Shown: positions 42,691 to 50,532, counted from the first letter of the stretch. The stretch: 64,000 nucleotides of DNA from Lachnospiraceae bacterium (GCA_030537145.1 JAUNON010000007.1:1-64000); one strand, 5' to 3'. The notes: generated by a model not told the origin, from the sequence alone. Translations and numbers: made by a program.

Positions 42691-43749
42691 TCAGGGCACG
42701 GCTGTAAATATCATATCCTCCCCGCCGGGGCCATTGATTGTGATGGAAGCGATCCTTTCGGTATCTACCAACTGGTTAAAAACGGCAAGATGACCGCCGC
42801 TGGCATTGCGGCAGCCTAACACCTGATTATATACATCCTGGTTCTGAGCCTGATAGACAGAACCGTCCGTGTAGGTGATCTGCAGCTTTTTTGCTGACCA
42901 GTCGGAAACCTTTGCTTCGAATACGGGACCATCGATCAGGATACCGATAGGCGAAATATGTGCCGTATATCCGGATGCGCTTGTATAGGTTTCGGAAGTA
43001 ACGAAGCTGTCCGGAAGAAAGGTGATGTCCTGCTCCTCCTTGGAAAGGATCTCTCCGTTTGCGTTACTTTCGTAACCGGAATGTCGGATGAGAATCCCCT
43101 CATTTTGATCCAGCCTTTCAAACGGTGCAAAATACATGACGGCGTGTAATTCTGTGTCTGTAGTCTGGGTCAGATCTGCGATGGATATGCAGTCAATTCC
43201 TTTTTCCCCGGTGCTTTGCATGTAAATTTCCTTCATGGGACATTCCGGAGAAAGATAATATGCGCCATATTCGTTGAAATTGATTCCGGTAAGTCCGTTT
43301 GGGTTGGAAAGAGTATAGGTGACGGCGCCAATGCCGTTTTCATCGATGATATATTCGTTCGCTGTTAAGGTATAGCCATAAACGGTAACGGAATCATCAA
43401 TCTGCCTCAAATATTCGCCGGCCAGTTTTTCGGCTTCCGCTTCATTGGCATTCTCCCATTTCCGGGATGGTGCTGTCCAGCTCTGACTGCCTTCTGTGAC
43501 TGTATGTACGTCAACGTCAGCCTGTCCCTTTGTGCCCCAGATACTTTGAAAAAATGAGCCTTTTACGGCAGCAAGAACAGTAATGCCGCTGAATGCCACT
43601 GCAATAGCGCATACTGCGGCCATCTTTTTCGTTATGTACCGCCGTCTCTTTTTCTGGCTGTTTTCCGCCATTTCCAGAACCTCCTCATAAATCGTGTCGG
43701 AGGCATGAAGGCAGGAAAAGGTTTCATGAAATAATTCTCTGTCAGTCAT
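42691..43749 (-). CDS. DUF4179 membrane protein, probable anti-sigma factor
   Basis: A 352-residue protein with a cytoplasmic N-terminus of about 40 residues, one membrane segment (AAVCAIAVAFSGITVLAAV, about 43-62) and a large extracellular domain with the DUF4179 pattern (YGYTLTANEYIIDENG, YTLSNPNGL). Proteins of this type are regularly encoded just after ECF sigma factors and are thought to hold them inactive. Here the start overlaps the end of the sigma gene by eight bases, so coupled translation is likely. The signal sensed is unknown. Confidence 0.82.
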   Translation of the reverse strand: MTDRELFHETFSCLHASDTIYEEVLEMAENSQKKRRRYITKKMAAVCAIAVAFSGITVLAAVKGSFFQSIWGTKGQADVDVHTVTEGSQSWTAPSRKWENANEAEAEKLAGEYLRQIDDSVTVYGYTLTANEYIIDENGIGAVTYTLSNPNGLTGINFNEYGAYYLSPECPMKEIYMQSTGEKGIDCISIADLTQTTDTELHAVMYFAPFERLDQNEGILIRHSGYESNANGEILSKEEQDITFLPDSFVTSETYTSASGYTAHISPIGILIDGPVFEAKVSDWSAKKLQITYTDGSVYQAQNQDVYNQVLGCRNASGGHLAVFNQLVDTERIASITINGPGGEDMIFTAVP

Positions 43750-44224
43750 AGATTTCTTCCTCCACTAATATTTTTTTCAGATTTTTTCTTCCCCGTGCCA
43801 GCCTGGTACGGACAGTCGCTGCCGGGATGTTCAGTAATTTCCCAATTTCTTCGGCAGAATACTCTTCATAATAGAATAAGTAAATGACTGTGCGGTATTT
43901 CTCCGGCATCGCCATGACGGCAGAAAAAAGCTCGGAATGCTTTGGGGACGGGATGGCCAACTGCTCCATATAGTCATCAATATTTTCCGTTTTTCTCCAC
44001 GGGGCACGAAAAATAGAGTGACATTCGTTGATGGTGACTCTGATCAGCCAACTGCGCAGATGCCTGTCATTTTCAAAAGTGATATCGCTTTTAAAAAGCT
44101 TGAGGAACACATTCTGGGTAATATCATTTGCATCCTCCTGGTTTTTCAGATAGCTGAAGGCCACCCGGAACACGGTATCTTTGTGCATGGCAACGGCGCG
44201 GGCGAAGGTTTCTTTTGTTCGCAT
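43742..44224 (-). CDS. ECF-type RNA polymerase sigma factor
   Basis: Sigma-70 family factor of 160 residues with region 2 (VFRVAFSYLKNQEDANDITQ) and region 4 (AVMAMPEKYRTVIYLFYYEE, then SAEEIGKLLNIPAATV) and no region 3, the ECF plan. GGAGGCAGAGG precedes the ATG. A promoter matching the SigW type lies upstream (44275-44301, minus), suggesting it drives its own operon. Partner is the DUF4179 protein downstream. Confidence 0.93.
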   Translation of the reverse strand: MRTKETFARAVAMHKDTVFRVAFSYLKNQEDANDITQNVFLKLFKSDITFENDRHLRSWLIRVTINECHSIFRAPWRKTENIDDYMEQLAIPSPKHSELFSAVMAMPEKYRTVIYLFYYEEYSAEEIGKLLNIPAATVRTRLARGRKNLKKILVEEEIYD

Positions 44225-44274
44225 CCTCTGCCTCCTTATGTATGGTTTTCTTTTGAAAAGCTTTTCCTATATAA

Positions 44275-44301
44275 TACGCTGGAACAGGCAGAAATGTTTC
44301 A
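44275..44301 (-). promoter_or_regulatory. ECF-type promoter (SigW-like) of the sigma/DUF4179 operon
   Basis: On the minus strand TGAAAC and CGTA are separated by 17 bases, close to the Bacillus SigW consensus of TGAAAC-16-CGTA, about 50 bases before the sigma gene start. This fits autoregulation. Confidence 0.6.
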
Positions 44302-44316
44302 CCGGATGGAGGAAAA

Positions 44317-44841
44317 TTATCTCAAATTTTTTTCCAGGAGAACAAGCTGAACTCCTTCAATACCGTTAAACACCGTGGGTACAATTCCGACTTCATGGTA
44401 GCCCAGCTTTTTATACAGGGCTCTGGCCGGCTGATTAATGGCATTTGTGTCTATTCTGAGAAAATGGCATCCGTGGGAAAGGGCATACTGTTCATAAAAG
44501 GCTGCAAATTTTCTTCCATATCCTTTCTGGGAGGCTTTGGGAGAAATGACCAGAGTATGAAGCACCATGACATCCCGGTCTGGGACCTCATATTCCCAGT
44601 GACCGTCCCGATAGACATCCACCTGCTGCTGATTGATAATAGCGGCTCCCACAATTTCCCCGTTTTCTTCCTGCACAAACAAATCCTCCCTCTGCAGGGC
44701 ACATTTTGCAGTATCTGCAGTAGGGTAAATCCCTCGGATCCATCCGGTGCAGGCACGGCCGTTTTCCTCCTCGGTATGGATCTCGTCATAAATTGCGGCG
44801 ACCGCCGGCAGATCTTTATTCGTTGCGTTTCTGATTCTCAT
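44317..44841 (-). CDS. GNAT-family N-acetyltransferase
   Basis: Cytoplasmic acetyl-CoA-dependent acetyltransferase of 174 residues. The N-terminus MRIRNATNKDLPAVAAIYDE is the typical GNAT opening. The acetyl-CoA loop is SPKASQKGYGRKFAAF and the final strands are FLRIDTNAINQPARALYKKL and GYHEVG. Substrate cannot be inferred. It stands upstream of the sigma-factor operon on the same strand but the ECF promoter starts just after its stop, so the units look separate. Confidence 0.9.
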   Translation of the reverse strand: MRIRNATNKDLPAVAAIYDEIHTEEENGRACTGWIRGIYPTADTAKCALQREDLFVQEENGEIVGAAIINQQQVDVYRDGHWEYEVPDRDVMVLHTLVISPKASQKGYGRKFAAFYEQYALSHGCHFLRIDTNAINQPARALYKKLGYHEVGIVPTVFNGIEGVQLVLLEKNLR

Positions 44842-44997
44842 AGAGCTCCTCCATATTTTTCAAATCGGATTTTATTCCCACCGGACATTCCGGATTGGAA
44901 TTTTTGTTACCAAATTATAACGGAAGCGCAATGTAGTGTCAACGGTTTCGCCGGATAGCAAGGTAAGGTGCTTTCTTTTGAGCCCGGGGAAATTGTT

Positions 44998-45175
44998 GTA
45001 AGGAGCTGTCGCAAAATCTCATTTGCAAAGTTCTGTATCCGGTGTTTGTGAGCGCTTCCTGACATCTGTCCGTCCATGTCGGACTTCGTCCGCCATGTTT
45101 CGGACATTTGTCTCAGTGATGCAAACACCCTGGATACAGATCCTTTTGCTTTTCGATTTTGCGACTGCCCCTTAC
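44998..45175. repeat. 178-bp palindromic repeat, copy B
   Basis: Same length and structure as the copy at 33896-34073, nine differences in 178 bases by eye. Left end GTAAGGAGCTGTCGC, right end GCGACTGCCCCTTAC. Some differences fall at stem positions. Flanking sequences do not match between the copies, so the boundaries at 44998 and 45175 are well defined. Confidence 0.85.
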
Positions 45176-45202
45176 AAATTGTGCTGAAGGGCGAAATATT
45201 GT

Positions 45203-45231
45203 TTGACAAATGATAGAAACGAATCTATAAT
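45203..45231 (+). promoter_or_regulatory. Perfect consensus sigma-A promoter
   Basis: TTGACA (45203-45208), 17-base spacer, TATAAT (45226-45231). It is the best vegetative promoter in the window. Transcription would begin near 45238. Confidence 0.8.
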
Positions 45232-45237
45232 CAAAAA

Positions 45238-45306
45238 AGAGTGTTGACGGAAAGCCGCACGAAGGGGTACACCACCACGGGTGTAGTCCTTTGTGCGGCA
45301 TTTTTT
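45238..45306 (+). ncRNA. Short terminated transcript (small RNA or attenuated leader)
   Basis: A strong hairpin, GCCGCAC with GTGCGGC plus inner GAAGG/CCTTT and TACACC/GGTGTA pairs (45254-45299), is followed by six T and lies only about 16 bases after the expected start. RNA polymerase starting at the perfect promoter should mostly stop here, giving an RNA of about 70 bases. It may be an independent RNA or the attenuator of the thiamine operon. No coding potential. Confidence 0.5.
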
Positions 45307-45307
45307 A

Positions 45308-45391
45308 TCTCATAGGAAAGACGTTGTTGCTTTAAAATGCCAAAGTGTGCGACTTTCCTATGAGATAAAAGCCCTTCGTGCGTTGATGCGC
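45308..45391 (+). repeat. Terminator-associated two-hairpin repeat, copy R5 (long-loop form)
   Basis: Stem TCTCATAGGAAAG with CTTTCCTATGAGA encloses a 32-base loop containing GTTGTTGCTTTAAA. GCCCTTCGTGC and GATGCGCACGGAT follow. The loop and the extended tail are shared with copy R6 near 52200. Confidence 0.7.
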
Positions 45392-45567
45392 ACGGATGCA
45401 TAAGGGAATTGATTGCTGCGCAATCTGCATCCGGCGCAAAAAATGCCTTCTTCCCTCAAGAATGAGGGGCAGGGGAAAAGCGCTCCGGATCTCTCCCAAA
45501 GGAAAAGAGAGGGAAGTGAAGCGTGGGGAAAAGTGACGTACGGATAATTCATGAAAAGGAGGAGCTT

Positions 45568-45765
45568 ATGGTAAGAATCAATGGAGAAGAAAAGAAGGTA
45601 CAGGGAATGAAGCTGACGGAATATCTGGAAGCGGAGGGCTACAGGCAGGAAACGATTGCGATTGAATGCAACGAGGAAATCCTGTCCAAAAGCGAATATG
45701 ATAAAAAGATTCTTCAGGACGGGGATGTATTGGAGATCGTAAATTTTGTGGGCGGAGGCCGATAG
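45568..45765 (+). CDS. thiS: Sulfur carrier protein ThiS
   Basis: Ubiquitin-like sulfur carrier for thiazole synthesis, 65 residues (MVRINGEEKK... to DGDVLEIVNFVGGGR). AAAAGGAGGAGC precedes ATG 45568. The protein ends GGGR, with one arginine after the di-glycine that must be C-terminal for adenylation and thiocarboxylate formation; the codon is clear (CGA before TAG). Either the residue is removed or another ThiS is used. No thiF adenylyltransferase gene is in this cluster. Confidence 0.88.
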   Translation: MVRINGEEKKVQGMKLTEYLEAEGYRQETIAIECNEEILSKSEYDKKILQDGDVLEIVNFVGGGR

Positions 45766-45851
45766 GAATCCAAGCGGCGATGAAACAGGATACATCAGGC
45801 AAATCAGGCATTTGATCTGATTGCCGATCATAGAAAAGAGGAGAGGCGGCT

Positions 45852-46622
45852 ATGACAAAGGATACATTTATGCTGGGCGGCAGGGAATTTAGTTCCCGTT
45901 TTATTCTTGGCTCCGGGAAATATTCTCTGGAGCTTATCCGGGCGGCGGTGGAGAATGCCGGCGCACAGATTATCACATTGGCGGTAAGGCGGACAAATAC
46001 AAGGAAGAATGAAAATATTCTGGATTATATTCCGGAAAATGTGACGCTGCTGCCCAATACCTCCGGGGCGAGGGATGCAAAGGAGGCGGTGCGTATCGCC
46101 AGAATGGCCAGGGAGCTGGGCTGCGGAAATTTTGTGAAGGTGGAGATTATGAAGGACAGCAAGTATTTGCTGCCGGATAATGCAGAGACGGTGAAGGCAA
46201 CGGAGCAGCTTGCAAAGGAGGGATTTGTGGTGCTTCCCTATATGTACCCGGATCTGTATACGGGAAGGGATCTGATGAATGCAGGGGCGGCCGCAGTGAT
46301 GCCTCTGGCGGCGCCCATCGGCTCCAACAAGGGGCTGGCCACCAGAGAATTTATCCAGATTTTGATTGATGAAATTGATCTTCCTGTGATCGTGGATGCA
46401 GGAATCGGCCGTCCGTCGCAGGCGTGTGAGGCCATGGAAATGGGAGCGGCGGCTATTATGGCGAATACTGCCATTGCCACGGCAGGAGATGTGCCGGCTA
46501 TGGCGGGGGCGTTTAAAAATGCCATCGAAGCCGGGCGTGCGGCGTACCTGGCAGGGCTGGGACGTGTGCTGGAACGGGGAGCTTCCGCCTCGGATCCGCT
46601 GACCGGATTTTTAAGAGATTAG
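45852..46622 (+). CDS. thiG: Thiazole synthase
   Basis: Forms the thiazole phosphate ring from deoxyxylulose 5-phosphate, dehydroglycine and ThiS-thiocarboxylate. The 256-residue TIM barrel shows GSGKYSL, the Schiff-base Lys in NFVKVEI, the segment [12 protein letters not shown] and the end [11 protein letters not shown] with [18 protein letters not shown] precedes ATG 45852. It lies between thiS and thiH. Confidence 0.96.
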   Translation: MTKDTFMLGGREFSSRFILGSGKYSLELIRAAVENAGAQIITLAVRRTNTRKNENILDYIPENVTLLPNTSGARDAKEAVRIARMARELGCGNFVKVEIMKDSKYLLPDNAETVKATEQLAKEGFVVLPYMYPDLYTGRDLMNAGAAAVMPLAAPIGSNKGLATREFIQILIDEIDLPVIVDAGIGRPSQACEAMEMGAAAIMANTAIATAGDVPAMAGAFKNAIEAGRAAYLAGLGRVLERGASASDPLTGFLRD

Positions 46623-46634
46623 AGGTGAAGGGGA

Positions 46635-47888
46635 ATGAGCGAAAATCAGTTTTTTGTAGATTCAGACCGGCTGGGAGAGACTGCCCTTGCAAAGAAGCAC
46701 CGCCTGGAAAACGATCCTTCAAGCCGGACGGACCACATGAAATATATGCCGGGAATGGAGCAGATTTCATCGGATATCCGGGATAAGGTTCTCCGGGAAA
46801 TGGATTCTTATGAGTACGGACAGTATACGGAAGCGGATGTAAAGCGGGCGCTGGCTCATGAAACCTGCAGTGTGGAGGATTTTAAGGCGCTTTTGTCCCC
46901 GGCCGCCGCACCGTATCTGGAGGAGATGGCGGCAAGGGCGAAGCTGGAAACAAGCCGTCACTTTGGAAATACAGTATATTTGTTCACGCCGCTGTATATT
47001 GCCAATTATTGTGAGAATTACTGCGTATACTGCGGGTTTAACTGCTACAATGATATTAAGCGGAAAAAGCTGAATATGCAGGAAATTGAGAAGGAAATGA
47101 AGGTTATCGCAGATTCCGGTATTGAAGAAATTCTGATGCTGACAGGGGAGAGCCGCAGCAAGAGTGATGTCCGCTATATCGGTGAAGCGTGCCGCCTGGC
47201 GGCCCGGTATTTCCGGAATGTGGGGCTGGAAATCTATCCGGTCAACAGCGATGAGTACCGGTATCTGCATATGTGCGGTGCGGATTATGTGACCGTATTT
47301 CAGGAAACGTATGATTCGGACAAATATGAAACGCTTCATCTGCTGGGACACAAACGGATCTATCCTTATCGATTTGATGCTCAGGAGCGAGCAATCCTGG
47401 GAGGAATGCGGGGCGTTGGATTTTCGGCGCTTCTGGGTCTTGCGGATTTCCGGAAGGATGCATTGGCCTCGGCGCTTCATGTTTATTATCTGCAGCGCAA
47501 ATATCCTCATGCGGAATATTCCCTGTCCTGCCCGCGGCTGCGCCCGATTATCAACAACGATAAGATTAATCCGCAGGATGTGCATGAAAAAGAGCTGTGC
47601 CAGGTGCTCTGCGCCTACCGTATTTTTCTGCCCTATGTGGGGATCACCGTATCCTCCAGAGAACAGAAGCACTTCCGTGACGGCATCGTAAAGATTGCGG
47701 CAACCAAGATATCCGCAGGCGTTTCCACCGGAATCGGGGATCATGAAAGTAAATATGAAGGAAAAGAGGATGCGGATGCAGGCGATGAGCAGTTTGAAAT
47801 ATCAGACGGGCGAAGCTTTGACGAAATGTATCGGGACATGTCAGAGGAAGGTCTGCAGCCGGTATTGAATGATTATGTGTATGTGTAA
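46635..47888 (+). CDS. thiH: 2-iminoacetate synthase (radical SAM tyrosine lyase)
   Basis: Oxygen-sensitive radical SAM enzyme that cleaves tyrosine to dehydroglycine and p-cresol, 417 residues. The [4Fe-4S]-SAM motif is CENYCVYCGF (CX3CX2C near 126). The C-terminal BATS-like domain includes SCPRLRP and ITVSSREQKHFRD. Use of ThiH in place of ThiO glycine oxidase fits an anaerobe. It follows thiG after 12 bases and overlaps thiE. Confidence 0.95.
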   Translation: MSENQFFVDSDRLGETALAKKHRLENDPSSRTDHMKYMPGMEQISSDIRDKVLREMDSYEYGQYTEADVKRALAHETCSVEDFKALLSPAAAPYLEEMAARAKLETSRHFGNTVYLFTPLYIANYCENYCVYCGFNCYNDIKRKKLNMQEIEKEMKVIADSGIEEILMLTGESRSKSDVRYIGEACRLAARYFRNVGLEIYPVNSDEYRYLHMCGADYVTVFQETYDSDKYETLHLLGHKRIYPYRFDAQERAILGGMRGVGFSALLGLADFRKDALASALHVYYLQRKYPHAEYSLSCPRLRPIINNDKINPQDVHEKELCQVLCAYRIFLPYVGITVSSREQKHFRDGIVKIAATKISAGVSTGIGDHESKYEGKEDADAGDEQFEISDGRSFDEMYRDMSEEGLQPVLNDYVYV

Positions 47889-48516
47889 GGTAATTTGTGT
47901 GACCAGCCGCCGCCTTGCGGGAGAAGGATTTACGGCGCAGTTGGAAAAAATCGTGGACGGAGGCGTGAATGGTGTTATATTGCGGGAGAAGGATCTGGAC
48001 GAAACGGAGTATGAGAGACTGGCCCGCGAAGCGAAGCGAATCTGCTCTGCGGCCGGAGTGCCGCTGTACCTGCATTCTTATGCGGGAGCAGCAGAAAGAC
48101 TGAAAATCGGCAGGCTGCATCTGCCGCTGGCAAAGCTGCTGCAAATGGAGGCAGAAGAGAAAAAAAGGTTTCAGGAAATCGGCGCTTCGGTCCATTCTCT
48201 CCGGGAAGCTGTGCAGGCGGAAGCGGCCGGAGCAGCTTACGTGACAGCCGGCCATGTATTCCGGACGGATTGCAAGAAAGGGCTTGCTCCCCGGGGGCTT
48301 TCCTTTTTGGAGGAGATCTGCAGCACAGTCCGGATTCCGGTCTATGCCATCGGAGGTATCACCCCGGAGACGGCTTGGGACTGTCTGGCAGCCGGGGCAG
48401 CAGGTGTCTGTCTCATGTCATCCCTGATGCAGGCAGAGGATCCGGGCAGTATTCTGGAAGAGATCGCTAAATATCGATCTTTCCGGAGGCAATCGTGTGG
48501 TCTACCCAGAGATTAA
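47869..48516 (+). CDS. thiE: Thiamine phosphate synthase (ThiE/TenI family)
   Basis: Joins the pyrimidine and thiazole phosphates. The 215-residue barrel has LREKDLDE, LYLHSYA, GASVHSLREA, the segment YVTAGHVFRTDCKKGLAPRG and YAIGGITPE. TenI-type aminotransferases of thiazole have a similar fold; operon position favours ThiE. The start is uncertain among ATGs at 47869, 47875 and 47881, all overlapping the thiH end. Its last 50 bases overlap the convergent regulator gene. Confidence 0.85.
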   Translation: MIMCMCKVICVTSRRLAGEGFTAQLEKIVDGGVNGVILREKDLDETEYERLAREAKRICSAAGVPLYLHSYAGAAERLKIGRLHLPLAKLLQMEAEEKKRFQEIGASVHSLREAVQAEAAGAAYVTAGHVFRTDCKKGLAPRGLSFLEEICSTVRIPVYAIGGITPETAWDCLAAGAAGVCLMSSLMQAEDPGSILEEIAKYRSFRRQSCGLPRD

Positions 48517-48949
48517 GCGAATCGATGGCTAAAGCCATTTTTTCTAATTCGTCTTTGATTTTCAAAAAATCCGGCAGCTCATCCTGGGAAAGCTCGCCAT
48601 CCACCGTAATCTCAATGAGGCGTTCCTTTTCGTGGGAAAGCCTATTCAGTGTGGCCAGCATTTCCAGTATGATCTGAGAAAGCTCCTTTACCTTGATTTC
48701 AGGAACGTATTCTCTTCCAATGGGACATTCATGGGAACAGAAATAGTTACACAGGGAGGGGTTTTTGTAGCAGTCCGCCATTGCAAGAACCTCTTCCGGA
48801 TGCGGCAGAGATTTTTCGTTTTCTATTTTTTCAATTCGGTCAGCAGAGAGAAAGCCCAGCTTCTCGGCTGCGGCTTCACGGGAATAATTCCTCTCCTCAC
48901 GGCTGGTCTGGTAGACATTTTTATTTTCTTTCGTTGATTTTCTTCCCAT
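48467..48949 (-). CDS. XRE-type helix-turn-helix regulator with a cysteine-rich segment
   Basis: A 160-residue cytoplasmic protein. Residues about 15-65 form a helix-turn-helix domain (NYSREAAAEKLGFLSADRIE). Next comes a cysteine-rich stretch, CYKNPSLCNYFCSHEC, that could bind a metal or cluster, then a helical C-terminal region. Target genes are unknown. ATG 48949 follows GGAGAAATC on the minus strand; a longer frame to 49000 lacks a binding site. The 3' end overlaps thiE by 50 bases, tail to tail. Confidence 0.8.
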   Translation of the reverse strand: MGRKSTKENKNVYQTSREERNYSREAAAEKLGFLSADRIEKIENEKSLPHPEEVLAMADCYKNPSLCNYFCSHECPIGREYVPEIKVKELSQIILEMLATLNRLSHEKERLIEITVDGELSQDELPDFLKIKDELEKMALAIDSLNLWVDHTIASGKIDI

Positions 48950-49483
48950 TTTGATTTCTCCAATTCTTTCGGTTATGTCTTTCGCTTCGAAAGGACGCAC
49001 GCTTTGATGTTCGAAAATTGTATCCTTGGTAGGATGCCTCTCGAAAATTCCATGCCTGCTGATGCAGGCGCTGTCACATATAAAAGCTAAAGCTGCGGAT
49101 CGCTGCGCATTTCGTGTCTGGGCTCCGCTTCGGCCGATGCGAAACGAGCGCTGCCGGCGCTCAGAACTTTGCGACTGGCTTTTACAGTAAATTATACAGG
49201 ATATTCTTCTGTAAGGGAATGACTTTTCGGGGAAAGGGCTGGTTTCTTTTCAATCGTCACTTGTTTTTACAGACTTTGCAGCCAGTGCAAAGCCCTGGGC
49301 TGAACTGTTACTAAAAATTCACTGTCCGAATCACAAAATAGGCGGTTCTATTTTGACAAAAAGGCAGTTTATCTGATTCAGGAGGAAAGCTATAATAGGA
49401 ACCATAATCTACGGCGGCAGAGTAAAAAAGAATGGGCCGCTGGGGGTTACAGATTGTGACTGAGGATTGGGGGTTGAGGAAGG
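48950..49483. other. Intergenic region upstream of the regulator, with TCGAAA repeats
   Basis: No gene is seen in about 530 bases. TTCGAAA occurs at 48986 and 49010 and TCGAAAATT again at 49041, near the start of the divergent regulator gene, so these may be its operator sites. A TATAAT at 49391-49396 could serve the next gene. The middle part shows nothing recognisable. Confidence 0.4.
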
Positions 49484-49900
49484 ATGAAAAATGATGAGAA
49501 AGAGATTCGGGAGGCAATCACAGCAGGAGAAATGGCTTTAAGCAGCCTTTATGAAGCGCAGGAACAATTAAGAAGCGCAAGAGGCTGGGGAATGGTGGAT
49601 CTGTTTGGAGGCGGCTTTCTGACAGACCTGATTAAGCACAGTAAAATAGACAGCGCATCAAGGTGCATGGAAGATGCAAAGTACTATTTAAACGCTTTTC
49701 AGAAAGAATTGCGGGATATAGATCTGTCTGTCGATCTGAGGATCGAGGTGGGAGGTTTTTTATGCTTTGCGGACTTCTTCCTGGACGGCCCGGTTGCGGA
49801 TTATCTGGTACAGTCAAAGATCGTATCCGCAAGAGAACAGGTGGAAGAGGCGGCCGATCGGGTGGAAAATATACTGGCCTCCCTGAAAAATTTGAGGTAA
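49484..49900 (+). CDS. Hypothetical protein with glycine-rich central motif
   Basis: A 138-residue protein without signal peptide or clear membrane span. Two amphipathic helical regions flank WGMVDLFGGGFLTDLIKHSK, and a hydrophobic stretch (GGFLCFADFFLDGPVADYLVQSK) mirrors the first motif, suggesting an internal duplication of a GWG/GGF-helix unit. Similar proteins exist in Clostridia but no function is known to me. AGGAAGG precedes ATG 49484. Confidence 0.7.
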   Translation: MKNDEKEIREAITAGEMALSSLYEAQEQLRSARGWGMVDLFGGGFLTDLIKHSKIDSASRCMEDAKYYLNAFQKELRDIDLSVDLRIEVGGFLCFADFFLDGPVADYLVQSKIVSAREQVEEAADRVENILASLKNLR

Positions 49901-49935
49901 TTTGTCCCTGTGATCCGTTCTAATAAAGGGGAGGA

Positions 49936-49944
49936 TGGTATAAT
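49936..49944 (+). promoter_or_regulatory. Extended -10 promoter of the small-gene pair
   Basis: TGGTATAAT (49936-49944) has the TG extension and a perfect -10; no -35 is evident. The first small gene starts 51 bases later. Confidence 0.5.
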
Positions 49945-49994
49945 TGCCGATAAGGGCATTGGCTGGCTGTGCCGATGGAAAGGGGAGGTAGGAT

Positions 49995-50141
49995 ATGCCG
50001 GTGGAACAAAGAATTAGAAGATGCCTGCTGGTTGAAAAAATGAATGAACAGAAGGCATACAGTGAAAGACTTGGACTGGAGGACCGGTCCCGATTTCATG
50101 GAAAAACAATTTATGGAGAGGAGGAAAATAAGATATGCTGA
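49995..50141 (+). CDS. Small hypothetical protein (48 residues)
   Basis: A short charged protein, MPVEQRIRRCLLVEKM at the start and GEEENKIC at the end, preceded by GGGGAGGTAGG. Its last seven bases overlap the start of the next gene, so it may set translation of that gene. I do not recognise a family. The good binding site and the overlap make it more likely real than chance. Confidence 0.55.
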   Translation: MPVEQRIRRCLLVEKMNEQKAYSERLGLEDRSRFHGKTIYGEEENKIC

Positions 50142-50356
50142 CGATGGTGTTTGTGATCCTGATGTTTTTGATATTTGGTAAATTGATTGTCTTTGGTTTA
50201 AAAGCAGCCTGGGGTATTTCGAAAATCGTATGTACCGTGCTGCTGCTGCCGTTATGCTTAGTGGGGCTTGTAATAATCGGGCTTATTAAAATTGCTCTGC
50301 CCCTGCTGCTGATCGTGGGAATCGTTTCTCTGGTTCTGCCAAAGAGCCGGTGCTAA
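50135..50356 (+). CDS. Small membrane protein
   Basis: A 73-residue protein made of two or three hydrophobic segments (MVFVILMFLIFGKLIVFGL, VCTVLLLPLCLVGLVIIGL and LPLLLIVGIVSLVLP) with a short basic end. GAGAGGAGG precedes ATG 50135, inside the previous small gene. Function unknown. Confidence 0.65.
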   Translation: MLTMVFVILMFLIFGKLIVFGLKAAWGISKIVCTVLLLPLCLVGLVIIGLIKIALPLLLIVGIVSLVLPKSRC

Positions 50357-50392
50357 CCGCAGGGGCACAGTGAAATTTATCCGTGGAGGCGC

Positions 50393-50439
50393 AAAGAGAC
50401 AAGGAAGCCGGACGACGGCAGACTTCCTTGTCTCTTTTT
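50393..50439 (+). terminator. Terminator of the small membrane protein unit
   Basis: AAAGAGACAAGGAAG pairs perfectly with CTTCCTTGTCTCTTT around a 14-base loop and ends in five T. Confidence 0.9.
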
Positions 50440-50444
50440 ATCTT

Positions 50445-50504
50445 GTGATACAGAAAAGTTCTCACTTTCCTGTATCACGAAAAGCACTTCATGCGGTGAT
50501 GCGC
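50445..50504 (+). repeat. Terminator-associated two-hairpin repeat, copy R4
   Basis: Stem GTGATACAG with CTGTATCAC, inner AAAG/CTTT and loop TTCTCA, then GCACTTCATGC and GATGCGC. It begins a few bases after the preceding T-run. Confidence 0.7.
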
Positions 50505-50532
50505 AAAAACACAAACGATGCCGCTTTGTGAT

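Larger units (their letters stand above)
44842..45567. other. Long intergenic region before the thiamine genes
   Basis: About 725 bases without a convincing gene. In order it holds one 178-bp repeat, a perfect consensus promoter, a short terminated transcript unit, a two-hairpin repeat and a tail with small hairpins (GATTGC/GCAATC at 45410-45424; CCCTCA/TGAGGG near 45455). No TPP riboswitch consensus is seen. Confidence 0.6.

Noticed and set aside
45176..45567. TPP riboswitch before thiS
   Set aside because: The conserved CTGAGA and ACCTGATCTGGATAA-type segments are absent.
46767..47744. Long minus-strand reading frame opposite thiH
   Set aside because: It is antisense to a gene with all radical SAM motifs and has no homology pattern of its own.
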